From the NCBI RefSeq assembly GCF_000526215.1, contig NZ_JAFQ01000004.1:6448001-6512000 (forward strand): DNA of 64,000 bases, given 5' to 3'. This DNA is from Nocardia sp. BMG51109 (GTDB lineage: Bacteria > Actinomycetota > Actinomycetes > Mycobacteriales > Mycobacteriaceae). A program made the position numbers and the translations under genes. Numbering within the stretch: position 1 is the stretch's first letter; every line of letters starts with the position of its first letter. The notes beneath the pieces were generated by a model. It was not told the DNA's origin. It did no database searches and was given only the letters and a program-made list of their open reading frames with translations. Below, one piece after another: positions 8,891 through 20,300 of this stretch.

Positions 8891-9050
8891 ACTGTCATAT
8901 CGTCGCCGGACTTGCTCAGGTCGGACCACGGGTACCGGCCACTCCGCTTCCGCGACGCTCTTCCGCCCCGCCCCGATGCTCGGGTCGCCTCGTCTATCCC
9001 TGTGACAGCCCGGTGAGGGATGGCCGTAGTTCGGGATTCCTGTCGACAGC

Positions 9051-9105
9051 ACGGTGCCCCACGAACCGGGTCGGTTCGTGGGGCACTCGGTTCGTGGGGC
9101 ACCGT
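9051..9105. terminator. Strong terminator with duplicated right arm
   Basis: ACGGTGCCCCACGAACCG at 9051-9068 pairs over 18 bases with 9088-9105. Its inner part (9054-9067) pairs equally well over 14 bases with 9073-9086. This is because the arm TCGGTTCGTGGGGCAC occurs twice in tandem (9071-9086 and 9087-9102). The element lies between the converging P1 peptidase (ends 8890) and katG (ends 9137), so it probably stops both transcripts. Confidence 0.75.
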
Positions 9106-9136
9106 GGGCGAAGCTAACGGGAAACGCGGTCCGCGA

Positions 9137-11413
<2,277 letters not shown>

Positions 11414-11854
11414 TCACGGCTGTGATCGCGTCGGGGTGGTCGAGCAGTCGGGGCAGCGGCCCCAGTAGATGACCTCGGCCTCGTCGAGGGCGAAGCCGTT
11501 GTCGTTCGAGGCGGTCAGGCAGGGGGCGTCGCCGACGGCGCAGTCGACGTCGGCGATGGCGCCGCAGCCGCGGCATACGACGTGGTGGTGGTTGTCGCCG
11601 ACCCGCGTCTCGTAGCGCGCCACCGAACCCATCGGCTGGATGCGCCGGATCAGGCCGGCCTCGGTCAGCGCTCGCAGCACGTCGTAGACCGCCTGGTGGG
11701 AGACGGTGCCGAGGCTTTCGCGGACCAGGCCGAGGATGGTGTCGGTATCCGAATGCGGGTTGTCGTGCACCACCTCGAGCACGGCCACGCGCGGCGCCGT
11801 GACTCGCAGCGCGGTGCCGCGGATCAGGCGCTCGAAGTCCGACTTGCTGGACAC
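11414..11854 (-). CDS. furA: Fur-family peroxide-responsive repressor FurA
   Basis: This 146-residue protein has an N-terminal winged helix (RVTAPRVAVLEVVHDNPHSDTDT, then VSHQAVYDVLRALTEAGLIRRI) and a C-terminal metal-binding dimer domain with GDNHHHVVCRGCG and a second Cys pair near the end (GRCPDC). Mycobacterial FurA represses its own operon with katG and is released by peroxide oxidation. The position directly upstream of katG supports the same role. A candidate operator lies 13-28 bases before the start codon. Confidence 0.95.
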   Translation of the reverse strand: MSSKSDFERLIRGTALRVTAPRVAVLEVVHDNPHSDTDTILGLVRESLGTVSHQAVYDVLRALTEAGLIRRIQPMGSVARYETRVGDNHHHVVCRGCGAIADVDCAVGDAPCLTASNDNGFALDEAEVIYWGRCPDCSTTPTRSQP

Positions 11855-11866
11855 GATCCGAAGTAT

Positions 11867-11882
11867 GACTTATTCAAGAGTC
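11867..11882. promoter_or_regulatory. Candidate FurA operator
   Basis: GACTTATTCAAGAGTC is an imperfect inverted repeat with perfect GACT/AGTC ends, embedded in GC-rich DNA and ending 13 bases upstream of the furA start at 11854. On the furA strand it reads GACTCTTGAATAAGTC, which resembles the AT-rich TTGA-containing operator described for mycobacterial furA promoters. Recognition is from memory of that motif, so the call is tentative. Confidence 0.45.
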
Positions 11883-11957
11883 CAGTAGGAGTGTTTTCGG
11901 TAAACAGATTTTCGATCTTGCCCGACAACGGATGTCCGCCGCTTGCCCTTGCTGCGG

Positions 11958-11974
11958 AAATAGTATTACTATTT
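11958..11974. promoter_or_regulatory. Perfect AT-only-armed palindrome upstream of furA
   Basis: AAATAGTA and TACTATTT flank a single T at 11966, giving a perfect 17-bp palindrome in a region otherwise rich in G and C. It lies about 104 bases upstream of furA on the noncoding side, in the 355-base gap before the CGNR gene. It is too short for a terminator and looks like a repressor operator. No adjacent gene starts close to it, so the regulated unit is unclear. Otherwise I see no gene in 11883-12209. Confidence 0.4.
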
Positions 11975-12209
11975 TTGGAGAAGGTCGTTTCCGCAGGCCG
12001 AAGTCAACGGCGACAGGCTGCAACGGCGCAGTGGAGGGCCTCGACGGGTGGTATGGCACCGACCCGCCGACGTCGGATCCGACCTCCGCCGAGGGGCGCG
12101 ACGGATCTGCGCGGTCGCCGCGCTCTCTCGAGAACTTGCGCGCCGGACCGGTTCCGGGATGCCGGGGCCCGGCCCCGTGTGGCGCCGCCGGCGCCGCGGT
12201 GGTGCTGTG

Positions 12210-12785
12210 TCACTCCGCTGATCTGGGGTTTTTGCGCTGGTTGGCGTGGAAGCGCGCCTTCTTCTGGCGATTCCCGCACGTGTTCATGTCACACCATTTG
12301 CGGGTGCGACTCTGGCTGGTGTCGAAGAAGGCGGCCCGGCAGGTCGGCGATGCGCACAGGGCCAATTTTCCGTCTCGTTCGCCTGCGATGATGCCGATCG
12401 CGTCGGCGGCGATCACGCCCAGGGCATCTTCTACGCAGGAAGCCGAGCTGAGCCGCCATCGCCGATTGCTCTCGGGCGTCAGGACGGCCGCGGCCCGGCC
12501 CTGAATGCTGCAGTCGTTGATGACTCGGACGGCAGACGCAGGGAGAGTGTCGTGGATCGCGGCCGCTGTCGCGGCGGCGTGAATCGATTCCCTCAGTTCC
12601 CGAGCGAGTTCCAGCTGGGCGGTGGTGCAGGAGTCCACGGCCAGGCCGTTCACTGCCAGCCAGTCGACGAGTCGCTGCGGCGTGGGAATGCGCTCCACAG
12701 CGTCGCCACGCCGCTCCGTCAGCGTCGCCGTGAAGCTGGTCGCCAGCACGCTACCGAGGCGAAAGTCGGGGAACCCAGCAGGCAT
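12210..12785 (-). CDS. CGNR zinc-finger domain transcriptional regulator
   Basis: This 191-residue protein has an N-terminal ABATE-like domain of about 130 residues and a C-terminal zinc finger: CASPTCRAAFFDTSQ, then SRTRKWCDMNTCGNRQKKARF. The four Cys and the CGNR tetrad are complete. CGNR proteins bind DNA through this finger; the N-terminal domain probably senses a ligand. It diverges from an epoxide hydrolase, and the gap holds two matching palindromes, so it probably regulates both genes. The ligand may be a substrate or product of the hydrolase. Confidence 0.9.
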   Translation of the reverse strand: MPAGFPDFRLGSVLATSFTATLTERRGDAVERIPTPQRLVDWLAVNGLAVDSCTTAQLELARELRESIHAAATAAAIHDTLPASAVRVINDCSIQGRAAAVLTPESNRRWRLSSASCVEDALGVIAADAIGIIAGERDGKLALCASPTCRAAFFDTSQSRTRKWCDMNTCGNRQKKARFHANQRKNPRSAE

Positions 12786-12787
12786 GG

Positions 12788-12804
12788 AACCACCTTAGCT
12801 GGTT
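12788..12804. promoter_or_regulatory. Operator-like palindrome, copy 1
   Basis: AACCACCTTAGCTGGTT has 5-bp arms AACCA/TGGTT around CCTTAGC. It lies immediately upstream of the CGNR start codon at 12785, so a bound protein would block that gene. It matches copy 2 at 12830-12846 at 14 of 17 positions. Confidence 0.6.
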
Positions 12805-12829
12805 GCACGCTGTCGTGAACACATGTTAG

Positions 12830-12846
12830 AACCGTCTTAGCCGGTT
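12830..12846. promoter_or_regulatory. Operator-like palindrome, copy 2
   Basis: AACCGTCTTAGCCGGTT extends outward to a perfect 7-bp-armed repeat AGAACCG/CGGTTCT around TCTTAGC (12828-12848). It lies 43 bases before the epoxide hydrolase start. Its centre is 42 bases from that of copy 1, about four helical turns, so two dimers would sit on the same face of the DNA. Confidence 0.6.
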
Positions 12847-12888
12847 CTCGATGGATCGCAGCCGGTTTCCCGATGACCAGGAGGTCTC

Positions 12889-14085
12889 ATGCCCGCACTC
12901 GGCCGCCTCGGCGACAACCGTCCAACCAGCGACGTGGAAGGATTCGAAACCCACGCAACCGAGGCCGACCTCGACGATCTGCGCGCGCGACTGGCCGCGG
13001 CGCGGCTGCCGGAGGCCGAGACGGTCCATCGCGCCGCACCCGGCCCTCGCCGATGGGAACAGGGCGTTCCTCTCGCCGACCTCGTCGATGTCGTGAACTA
13101 CTGGCGCACCGGGTACGACTGGCGGTCGTTCGAAGAGCGCCTCAACCGGATCGGCCAGTTCCGCACGACCATTGACGATCTGGGAATCCACTTCCTGCAC
13201 CGCCGATCCGCACGCGCGGATGCCACTCCGCTGATCTTGACGCACGGCTGGCCGGACAGCGTTGCCCGGTTCATCGATGTAGTGGACGAGCTGGCAGATC
13301 CGACAGAGGCGGACGCGCCGGCGTTCCACGTCGTGGTCCCGTCGCTGCCGGGCTTCGGTTACAGCGACAAGCCGGCCACCACCGGGTGGGGAACCGAAAA
13401 GATCGCGGCCGCATGGGTGGAGCTGATGGGAAGGCTCGGCTACGGCAAGTTCGCGGCCCACGGCGGCGACTGGGGAGGAAATATCACCACGGTTCTCGGC
13501 GGCAGGTTCCCGGAGCACGTTCTCGGCATCCACACCACGTTCGCGGAGGCGCCGCCCGGGTTGACAACGGACGGGCTAACGGCGGTCGAGCGCAAGTGGA
13601 CCGAGGAAACCCGCGATTTCTGGCGTCACCGCGCGGCGTACGCGAAGCAGCAGGCGACCCGGCCGCAGACCATCGGCTACTCGCTCGTCGACTCACCGGT
13701 CGGGCTTCTCGCCTGGATCCTCGACAAGTTCGCCGAGTGGTCGGATACGGCAGACAGTCCGTTCGAGACGATTTCCAGAGACCGCGTTCTCGACGACGTC
13801 ACCCTGTACTGGCTGACGCGGACCGGCGCATCGGCGGCCCGCATCTACTACGAAAGCCACAACTCGCTCGACCCCGAACTCCGGGTCGACGTCCCGTCGG
13901 CACTCACCATGTATCCCCGCGACGTCGAGAAGTGCCCGCGCCCCTGGGCACAGGAGCGGTACCGGCAGATCGTCCGATGGAGGTCGCCCGAAACCGGGGG
14001 ACACTTCCCGTCGCTGGAGGTTCCCGAGTATTTCGTCAAGGACCTGCAAGAAGGCCTCGCAGCAGTGCTGGCCGCCAGCCGGTGA
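12889..14085 (+). CDS. Epoxide hydrolase (alpha/beta hydrolase, EHN type)
   Basis: This 398-residue protein has the N-terminal epoxide-hydrolase meander (about 15-125) and an alpha/beta-hydrolase core. The oxyanion segment is HGWPDS, the nucleophile is Asp194 in HGGDWGGN, and the catalytic His is His372 in GGHFPSLE. Lid tyrosines that open the epoxide are plausible within YYESHNSLDP and the region before it. It converts epoxides to diols. AGGAGGT at 12879-12885 precedes the ATG. It diverges from the CGNR regulator, which probably controls it. Confidence 0.92.
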   Translation: MPALGRLGDNRPTSDVEGFETHATEADLDDLRARLAAARLPEAETVHRAAPGPRRWEQGVPLADLVDVVNYWRTGYDWRSFEERLNRIGQFRTTIDDLGIHFLHRRSARADATPLILTHGWPDSVARFIDVVDELADPTEADAPAFHVVVPSLPGFGYSDKPATTGWGTEKIAAAWVELMGRLGYGKFAAHGGDWGGNITTVLGGRFPEHVLGIHTTFAEAPPGLTTDGLTAVERKWTEETRDFWRHRAAYAKQQATRPQTIGYSLVDSPVGLLAWILDKFAEWSDTADSPFETISRDRVLDDVTLYWLTRTGASAARIYYESHNSLDPELRVDVPSALTMYPRDVEKCPRPWAQERYRQIVRWRSPETGGHFPSLEVPEYFVKDLQEGLAAVLAASR

Positions 14086-14405
14086 ACGCGGCTGGGTGCC
14101 GGGGACTCGGAGGCGCTACGCAACAGTTGACTTGACATAATGTAGATTATCGGCGTTACAGGAAGAGCTGCCGATAGTGGCGAAGTAGGTTGTGCCGCAT
14201 CGGGTTTGCTGTCGATGCTCAGTCATTCGGGGCCGAGTGCGCGGTTTGGTTTGTCGCATACGTGGCAGGGTCTTTGCGTCGGCCGCATGTCCGGGCCGCG
14301 AATGTTGTGAATCGCCGGGGTGTGCTGCGCCCGGCCTTCAGGGCTCTGATCTCCCTTTATGTGGCTGTCCGCGGCTCGGTGGCCGCAAGGCTCCCGCCCT
14401 GGATG

Positions 14406-14426
14406 AATACGTCACTGTGACGTATT
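14406..14426. promoter_or_regulatory. Perfect 21-bp palindrome
   Basis: AATACGTCAC and GTGACGTATT flank a single T at 14416, giving perfect 10-bp arms. The size and symmetry are typical of an operator for a TetR- or GntR-type dimer. The core CGTCAC-T-GTGACGTA recurs 287 bases downstream with A in the centre. Confidence 0.55.
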
Positions 14427-14696
14427 GGTTCCCGGCGGGGGGAGAAAGCAGCGGTTGCCGATGAAGACTGCGGGATGTCGAGTAGCTGGGCGCTTCCCGT
14501 CTTGCGACGGGCCGAGTCGGTGTGCGGCTGCCGTTGGACCGCCCCGGGCCGGCATCGAACTCCGGCGCAGCCGACTACGGGTCGACCTGACGTCGTGTGG
14601 CGGCGGGCGGCGCCGGGGCCGCGATGTCCGGGGTGGGAAGGAATGTGGAAGGGCCCGCTCCCCTGGGGTGACTCCCTCCGGGTCAAGACATCAAAT

Positions 14697-14709
14697 CGTC
14701 ACAGTGACG
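14697..14709. promoter_or_regulatory. Second copy of the CGTCAC-N-GTGACG palindrome
   Basis: CGTCAC and GTGACG flank an A at 14703, followed by TA as in the first copy. The outer bases do not match, so this looks like a weaker site for the same protein. It lies 313 bases upstream of the MaoC gene start. Confidence 0.5.
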
Positions 14710-15021
14710 TAATGTCGGGCTTGGGTGGGGGTTGGTGCGTGCTGTCGAGGGTCGACACGACTGCCGCTTGCCGGCGGCCGCGGCACTCGATAACGGGGAG
14801 CCAGTCGACCGGCCCCCCGGGAAACCTGGGCCGTGCAGATAGGCGGTCGACCGTCAAGGTGCTGGCATGGGCCCTGAGGTGCATCGGTCGACGGGGAATT
14901 CGAGCCGGAGGCTGCGTGTATTCAACCGTGGGACAGCGTGTTTCGGTAGTCGATCAAGGTGTAGCATCTGAGGCGCCCCTAGACACGCAGGTGGAAAAAC
15001 AAAAGCTCGGGGAGGACTGCT

Positions 15022-15909
15022 GTGACGGAGCATTCGGTCGTGGAACTGGAGCGCGTCCCTCGGATTCGCGATCTCTACCTGCGGGCGTTGGTGCGGATGT
15101 TCCCGCTGTTGAGAAGCGGAGCCGGGCAGATTCCTACCACGACGGTCCGGCTGCCGGAGCTTCGGATCGATCGCGACAATCTCGCCGCCTACACCGAGGT
15201 GTGCGGGCTGCCGTCCAATGGTGCGGTGCCGCTGACCTATCCGTTCGTGTCGGCCAACCCCCTCACGATGCAGCTCATGGTGTCGCGGACGTTTCCGTTC
15301 GCACTGCCCGGGCTGGTTCACCTGAACAATGTCATCGAGCAGCAGCGTCCCCTCGAGGTGAGCGAAACACTGTCCGTCGCAGTATATCTGGAGAATCTGC
15401 GGGATCATCGACGGGGCAAGGTCTTCGATGCGGTGACGGCGGTGTCGGTGGGTGCGGAGCCGGTGTGGAAGCAGACCGCGACGTTTCTGAAACAGCAGGG
15501 GAAGCCACCCGGCCGGAAGACGACGGAGCAATCGGCGCAGACCCCGGCCCAGCCGCAGGAGACGATCCGGGTGACGCAGCGAACCATCGACGACTATGCC
15601 GCCACCTCGGGCGACCGCAACCCGATTCACGTGTCGACGATCGGGGCCCGCCTACTGGGCTTTCCGAGCACCATCGCGCACGGGATGTGGGAGGCCGCGG
15701 CGGTGCTGCGCGCACTGGGGAACGATGTCCCCGAGGCCGCGCGGTACGAGGTCGCGTTCGGCAGACCGCTCCTGCTCCCGGGCACCGTCCACCTGTTCGC
15801 CGACCGCCCCGGCGACGGCGGTGACTGGCGTTTGTCGCTGCGAAGCCCGAAGAACGATGCGGTACACCTGACCGCCACCCTGACGGCGAATCCGTCTCAG
15901 AGCGAATAG
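15022..15909 (+). CDS. MaoC-like double-hotdog dehydratase
   Basis: This 295-residue protein has two hotdog halves. The second carries the R-specific hydratase signature: SGDRNPIHVSTIGARLLGFPSTIAHGMW supplies the catalytic Asp and His. Such proteins dehydrate 3-hydroxyacyl thioesters or hydrate enoyl thioesters. GTG at 15022 follows GGGGAGGA at ideal spacing. It is the leftmost gene of the lipid/polyketide locus and overlaps the 3' end of the converging SRPBCC gene by 13 bases. A similar double-hotdog protein is encoded at 28920-29732. It may supply dehydration in trans for the polyketide or fatty chain. Confidence 0.85.
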   Translation: MTEHSVVELERVPRIRDLYLRALVRMFPLLRSGAGQIPTTTVRLPELRIDRDNLAAYTEVCGLPSNGAVPLTYPFVSANPLTMQLMVSRTFPFALPGLVHLNNVIEQQRPLEVSETLSVAVYLENLRDHRRGKVFDAVTAVSVGAEPVWKQTATFLKQQGKPPGRKTTEQSAQTPAQPQETIRVTQRTIDDYAATSGDRNPIHVSTIGARLLGFPSTIAHGMWEAAAVLRALGNDVPEAARYEVAFGRPLLLPGTVHLFADRPGDGGDWRLSLRSPKNDAVHLTATLTANPSQSE

Positions 15910-16343
15910 GTTTCGGCGAAGGCTTTGAACTGCTTGCTCGCGGTCTTCGACGTCGCTGTCTGCAGTCCGCGCACCATCAGCCGCGGTGCGCGGAATTTCG
16001 CCTCGATCTCCATCGACATGGTCACGTGCGTGCCCGCCGCCTCGGGCCGCAGCGTGTAGGAGCCGCGCTGGGTGGCCAGGTAGGTGCTCGTCAGCACGTT
16101 CCAGCTCATCCGCTCGAGGCCGTACCATTCGTACTCGATCAGCTCCGGGTCGGTGAGCGGACCGAACGCCGCATCGACGGACGCGCGGACCGGGCGCCCC
16201 TGCGCATCGGCCGACTCGATCCGCACGCTGCGGTGCAGCGACGACCATTCCGGCAGCCGCCGCAGGTCGGCGAGGGCCGCCATCACGGTTTCGGGGCGAG
16301 CGTGCACCGTGAACTCGACATCGACGCGTGTGCTATGTGTCAT
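15897..16343 (-). CDS. SRPBCC (START/polyketide cyclase-like) family protein
   Basis: This 148-residue protein has the helix-grip START-like fold: an opening VDVEFTVHARPETVMAALADLRRLPEWSS, a middle ending in EWYGLERMSW, and a long amphipathic C-terminal helix. Such proteins bind hydrophobic ligands; some are aromatase/cyclases. No catalytic residues can be named. It overlaps the upstream acyl-ACP desaturase gene by 11 bases, so the two are translationally coupled. It is the last gene of the minus-strand PKS operon. A lipid-intermediate-binding or cyclising role is inference. Confidence 0.75.
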   Translation of the reverse strand: MTHSTRVDVEFTVHARPETVMAALADLRRLPEWSSLHRSVRIESADAQGRPVRASVDAAFGPLTDPELIEYEWYGLERMSWNVLTSTYLATQRGSYTLRPEAAGTHVTMSMEIEAKFRAPRLMVRGLQTATSKTASKQFKAFAETYSL

Positions 16344-17340
16344 CGCGATCCGATCGTGCGGTGGTCGCCGCCGCCATCGGCGGGGCCGGCCGCTCGGACC
16401 GTTGCGCCTCGCGGGCGAGCATCCGGTCGCGCTGCTCCTCGAACCGGGGGATCTTCACCTGTTCCATCTCGGTGAGAAACCGGGCGAGCCCGTCGCGGCT
16501 CCGCTCGCCCTCGTCCGTGAAATCGGTGCGCTCGAACACCTTCCAGTGCTTCAGCATCGGCATGACGACCTCTTCCAGGTGCTGTCGCAGATCGTATACG
16601 CCATGTTTGGCCATCAGCACGCCGTTGCGGCGGAAGTTCGGCATGCCGGCGCCGGGCATCCGGAAGTTGCGCACGATCGTCGACACCGCCTCGATCATCT
16701 GTTCGGGGACCAGGTCGAAGGCGGCGCCGCACAGGTTGCGGTAGAAGATCATGTGCAGGTTCTCGTCGGCGGCTACGCGCTGCAGCATGCGGTCGGCGAT
16801 CGGGTCCTCGCAGACCTTGCCCGTATTGCGGTGGCTGACCCGGGTGGCCAGCTCCTGGAAGGTCACGTACGCGGCCGAGTGCAGGACGCTGCGGTCCGCG
16901 CCGACACCGGCGGACGAGAACCCCGCGGTCATCTGCTCCATCCGCGCCTGTTCCAGGGCGACCGGATCGACACCGCGGCTGACCACCAGATAGTCGCGTA
17001 TGACGATGGCGTGCCGGTTCTCCTCCGCGGTCCAGCGCCCGACCCAGTGACCCCACGCGCCGTCGCGGGAGAAGTTCTCCGCGATCTCGCGGTGGTAGGA
17101 GGGCAGGTTGTCCTCGGTGAGCAGATTCGTGATCATCGCGGCCTTGGCGACCTCGCTCAACCGGGACTGTCCCGGCTCCCAGTCGATTCCGCCCATCGCC
17201 GCGAAGTTGCGGCCGTCGTCCCAGGGCACGTAGTCGTGCGGATGCCACGGTTTGGCCAGGGACAGGTGCCGCCGGAGGTTCTCCTCGACGGTCGGTTCCA
17301 GCTCGCGGAGCAGCGCGAGTCGGGTCGGGCCGGCAGTCAT
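16333..17340 (-). CDS. Soluble acyl-ACP desaturase (DesA family)
   Basis: This 335-residue protein belongs to the plant-type stearoyl-ACP desaturase family. The di-iron ligands are clear: TEDNLPSYH at about 75-83, EENRH at 106-110 and DENLH at 192-196. These soluble enzymes use ferredoxin and oxygen to insert a cis double bond into an ACP-bound acyl chain. Length matches mycobacterial DesA1. It starts four bases after the PKS stop at 17345, so it belongs to the PKS operon and probably acts on a chain carried by one of the locus ACPs. A second, membrane-type desaturase is encoded at 35279-36280. Confidence 0.92.
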   Translation of the reverse strand: MTAGPTRLALLRELEPTVEENLRRHLSLAKPWHPHDYVPWDDGRNFAAMGGIDWEPGQSRLSEVAKAAMITNLLTEDNLPSYHREIAENFSRDGAWGHWVGRWTAEENRHAIVIRDYLVVSRGVDPVALEQARMEQMTAGFSSAGVGADRSVLHSAAYVTFQELATRVSHRNTGKVCEDPIADRMLQRVAADENLHMIFYRNLCGAAFDLVPEQMIEAVSTIVRNFRMPGAGMPNFRRNGVLMAKHGVYDLRQHLEEVVMPMLKHWKVFERTDFTDEGERSRDGLARFLTEMEQVKIPRFEEQRDRMLAREAQRSERPAPPMAAATTARSDRDDT

Positions 17341-17344
17341 GTGT

Positions 17345-20300
17345 TCACCCCTCGGTGCTGCGCAGCCATCGTTCGATGGCCGCGGCGGCGTGCGGCGCGT
17401 GCTGTTCGAGGATCGAGAAGTGGTCGGCGTCGATGTCGACCTCGTCGTCGGATGCGGTCCAATGCCGGTGCGGCGCGGTGGGATCGACGGCCCGGGCGGC
17501 GTTCACGGCCAGGCTGGGCGTGGTGATCGACGCCGGCTTCCACTCGTCGAACAGGCGCAGGTAGTTGGCCATGGCCAGCAGGTTGGCGTCGGTGACGACG
17601 ACGCCGTCGGGGTCGCGGGCGAGAATCTGGCGCATCGCCCAGCTGAACGTGTCGTTGCGGCCGCCGGGCTCGGGATCGAAGGTGTCGATCATGACCAGCC
17701 CGCGCGGTGGCCGTCCGATGCGCTCGAGGTGTTCGGTCACCGAATGTGCGAGCACACCGCCGATCGAGTGGCCGAGGAGAACGAACGGAGCGTCGCCACA
17801 GGTCGCGCCGATCGTCTCGGCGAGGGCGTCGATCGCCACCGGCCACGACGACGGTTGCGCCGTCGCCGCCGCGAAACCCGGCAGGGTCAGCGCGAAGGCG
17901 CGCGGTCGTGGCGCGAACGACGTTGCCAGACGGGCGAACTGGTGCGGGCCCGAACCCGCCAGGAACGACGGCACACAGATCAGCACCGGCTCGGTGCCCT
18001 CGGAGACGAGGTGGGCGAACCTGCTGTGCGGGAGCCCCTCGGTGGTGTCGAAGGTGGGTTGGTAGCGTGCCGCCGCCGCCAGCATCGTCGCGGCTCCGAC
18101 CAGGTCATCGGCCATGTCGGCGCGTCGCACGAGCGCGCTGAGGGTTTGGGTGGCGCGGGGTGGCGTCCCGTCCTCCCGGCGGGATGGCACCCGGGGGCCC
18201 TGGGCGTCGAGCCAGAATCGCCGCCGTTGGAACGGATGGGTCGGCAGCTCGATCCGGTGATAGGTGTCGCTGCTCGGATACAGTGCCGCCCAGTCGATCC
18301 GGGCGCCCGCGGCGTACGCGGTGGCGACGGCGGTCTCGATGTCCCGCGTACCCGCCGGGCCGAACGGTGCGAGCCCGCCGATCACCACCGTGTCGTCGGC
18401 GTCATCGATCGTGTCGCCGGTCGGCCCGGGCGGTCCGGAACGAGGTCCCAGCTCGAGGAAGGTACGGTATCCTGCCGTCGCCAGCTCTGCGGCCCGGTTC
18501 CCGGAATCGGTGGCGGCCGTCTCCGAAACTACTTCCCGCGCACCGTCTTCCACTGTCGCCGAGCCGTCGATGACCCGGGCGGCCACCGCGCCCGCACCGG
18601 AGCCGGCCACCGGGTGGGCGCCGGGAATGTGTGCCTGCCAGACCGCCGCCGACGCGACGGCGAGCGCGAACACCCCCTGTCGCGCGACATCCTCTCGATC
18701 GGCGGGTGGCGCCCCGTGTGCGCCGGCCACCACCGCGACGAGGTCCGCTCCCCCGGCGGCGGCGAGTGCCCGCGCGCATGCGTGGAATCGTTCGGCGAAA
18801 ACCGGTGCGGCAGTGAGCAGGTCGGCCGCGGCGCGGTGCCAGCCCGGGTGGGCGCCGACGAGGAAGGCCACGCGGTGTCCGCCCTTGATGCCCGCCCCGC
18901 GGGCGATGCCGTCGTGGTGTTCCGCCCGTGCCGGAGCGGGCCGGCTCGCGACGGTGCCGAGCGCGGCGCGGAGTTCCGCGACGGTCGTGGCGACGACGGC
19001 GGCGCGGTGTTCGAGGTGGGCGCGGGCAGTGGCCAGGCCGTGCGCGAGGTCGAGCAGGCGGTCCTGCGGCAGCGTGCCGAGGCGGTCCTCGAGCTGCCGG
19101 GCCTGAGCGGACAACGCCCGCGCTGTGCGCGCGGACAGCGGGAAGACGAGCGCGGTGCCCGGTGCGGCGGGTGGCCGGGTCACCGGTTGCGGCGCGGGTG
19201 GCTCCTCGACGATGAGGTGGGCGTTGGTGCCGCTGACCCCGAATGCCGACACGGCGGCCCGCCGCGGTGCTTGCGGGCGGGCGGGCCAGGGGTGTTCGGT
19301 GGTGAGCAGGGTGAGCGTGCCGGCGCTCCAGTCGACCTTGCTGCTCGGGACGTCGGCGTGGAGCGTGCGGGGAAGGATGTTGTGCCGCAGGGCCATGATG
19401 GTCTTGATCAGGCCGCTGGCGCCGGCCGCGCCCTGGGTGTGGCCGATATTGGATTTGACCGAGCCGAGCCGCAGCGGCCGCTCGGGCGGCCGGTGGCGGC
19501 CGTAGGTGCCCAGGAGCGCGTTCGCCTCGATGGGGTCGCCGAGGGCGGTGCCGGTGCCGTGTGCCTCGACGGCGTCGATGTCGTCGGGCCGCAGGCCCGC
19601 GTCGGCGAGGGCGGCGCGGATGACGCGTTCCTGTGCGGGCCCGCTGGGTGCGGTCAGGCCGTTGCTGGCGCCGTCGGAGTTGATCGCCGATCCGCGCAGC
19701 AGGGCATGGATTTCGTGGCCGTTGCGGCGGGCGTCGCCGACCCGCTCCAGCATCACCAGGCCCATGCCTTCCGACCAGCCGGTGCCGTCGGCGTGGTCGG
19801 CGAAGGATTTGCACCGCCCGTCGGGTGCCAGGCCGCGCTGCCGGCTGAACTCGATATAGACGGTCGGCGTCGACATCACGGTGACTCCGCCCGCGACCGC
19901 CAGGTCGATCTCGCCGCGCCGCAGTGCCTGCATGGCCAGGTGCGTGGATACCAGGGACGACGAGCAGGCGGTGTCGATGGTGAGGGCGGGGCCGTTGAAC
20001 CCGAACACGTAGGCGACCCGCCCGGAGGCGACGCTGCTCATCATGCCCATGCCCCACCGGCCCAGCAGGGCGTCGGCGTGCCGGGCCGCCAGCCACGTGT
20101 AGTCCTGGTACATCAGTCCCGCGAATACGCCGGTTCTGCTGCCGCGCAACGATGCCGGGTCGATTCCGGCGTGCTCGCACAGTTCCCAGGTCCCCTCCAG
20201 CAGCAGCCGTTGCTGGGGATCCATCGCGGGCGCCTCCCGCGGGCTGATCCCGAAGAACTGCGGGTCGAAATCGGTGACGCCGGACAGGAATCCGCCGTGG

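Larger units (their letters stand above)
14086..15021. other. 935-base noncoding region with two related palindromes
   Basis: No reading frame here shows protein-like composition. The segment 14121-14160 is AT-rich (TTGACTTGACATAATGTAGATTAT), with a promoter-like TTGACA at 14132. Two related palindromes lie at 14406-14426 and 14697-14709. The 3' end includes a possible -10 box TAGCAT at 14962-14967 and the ribosome-binding site of the MaoC gene. The region marks the left boundary of the lipid/polyketide locus and may hold its control elements. Confidence 0.5.

Noticed and set aside
11932..12504. Plus-strand frame opening with MSAACPCCGNSITIFGEGRFRRP, which looks like a zinc-ribbon start.
   Set aside because: Only the first 20 residues look protein-like; the rest is antisense to the CGNR gene. 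It may be a tiny remnant, but the evidence is too thin.
14475..15824. A long plus-strand open frame across the noncoding region and into the MaoC gene.
   Set aside because: Its translation is Arg/Pro/Ser-rich and without domains, and its second half is another frame of the well-supported MaoC gene.
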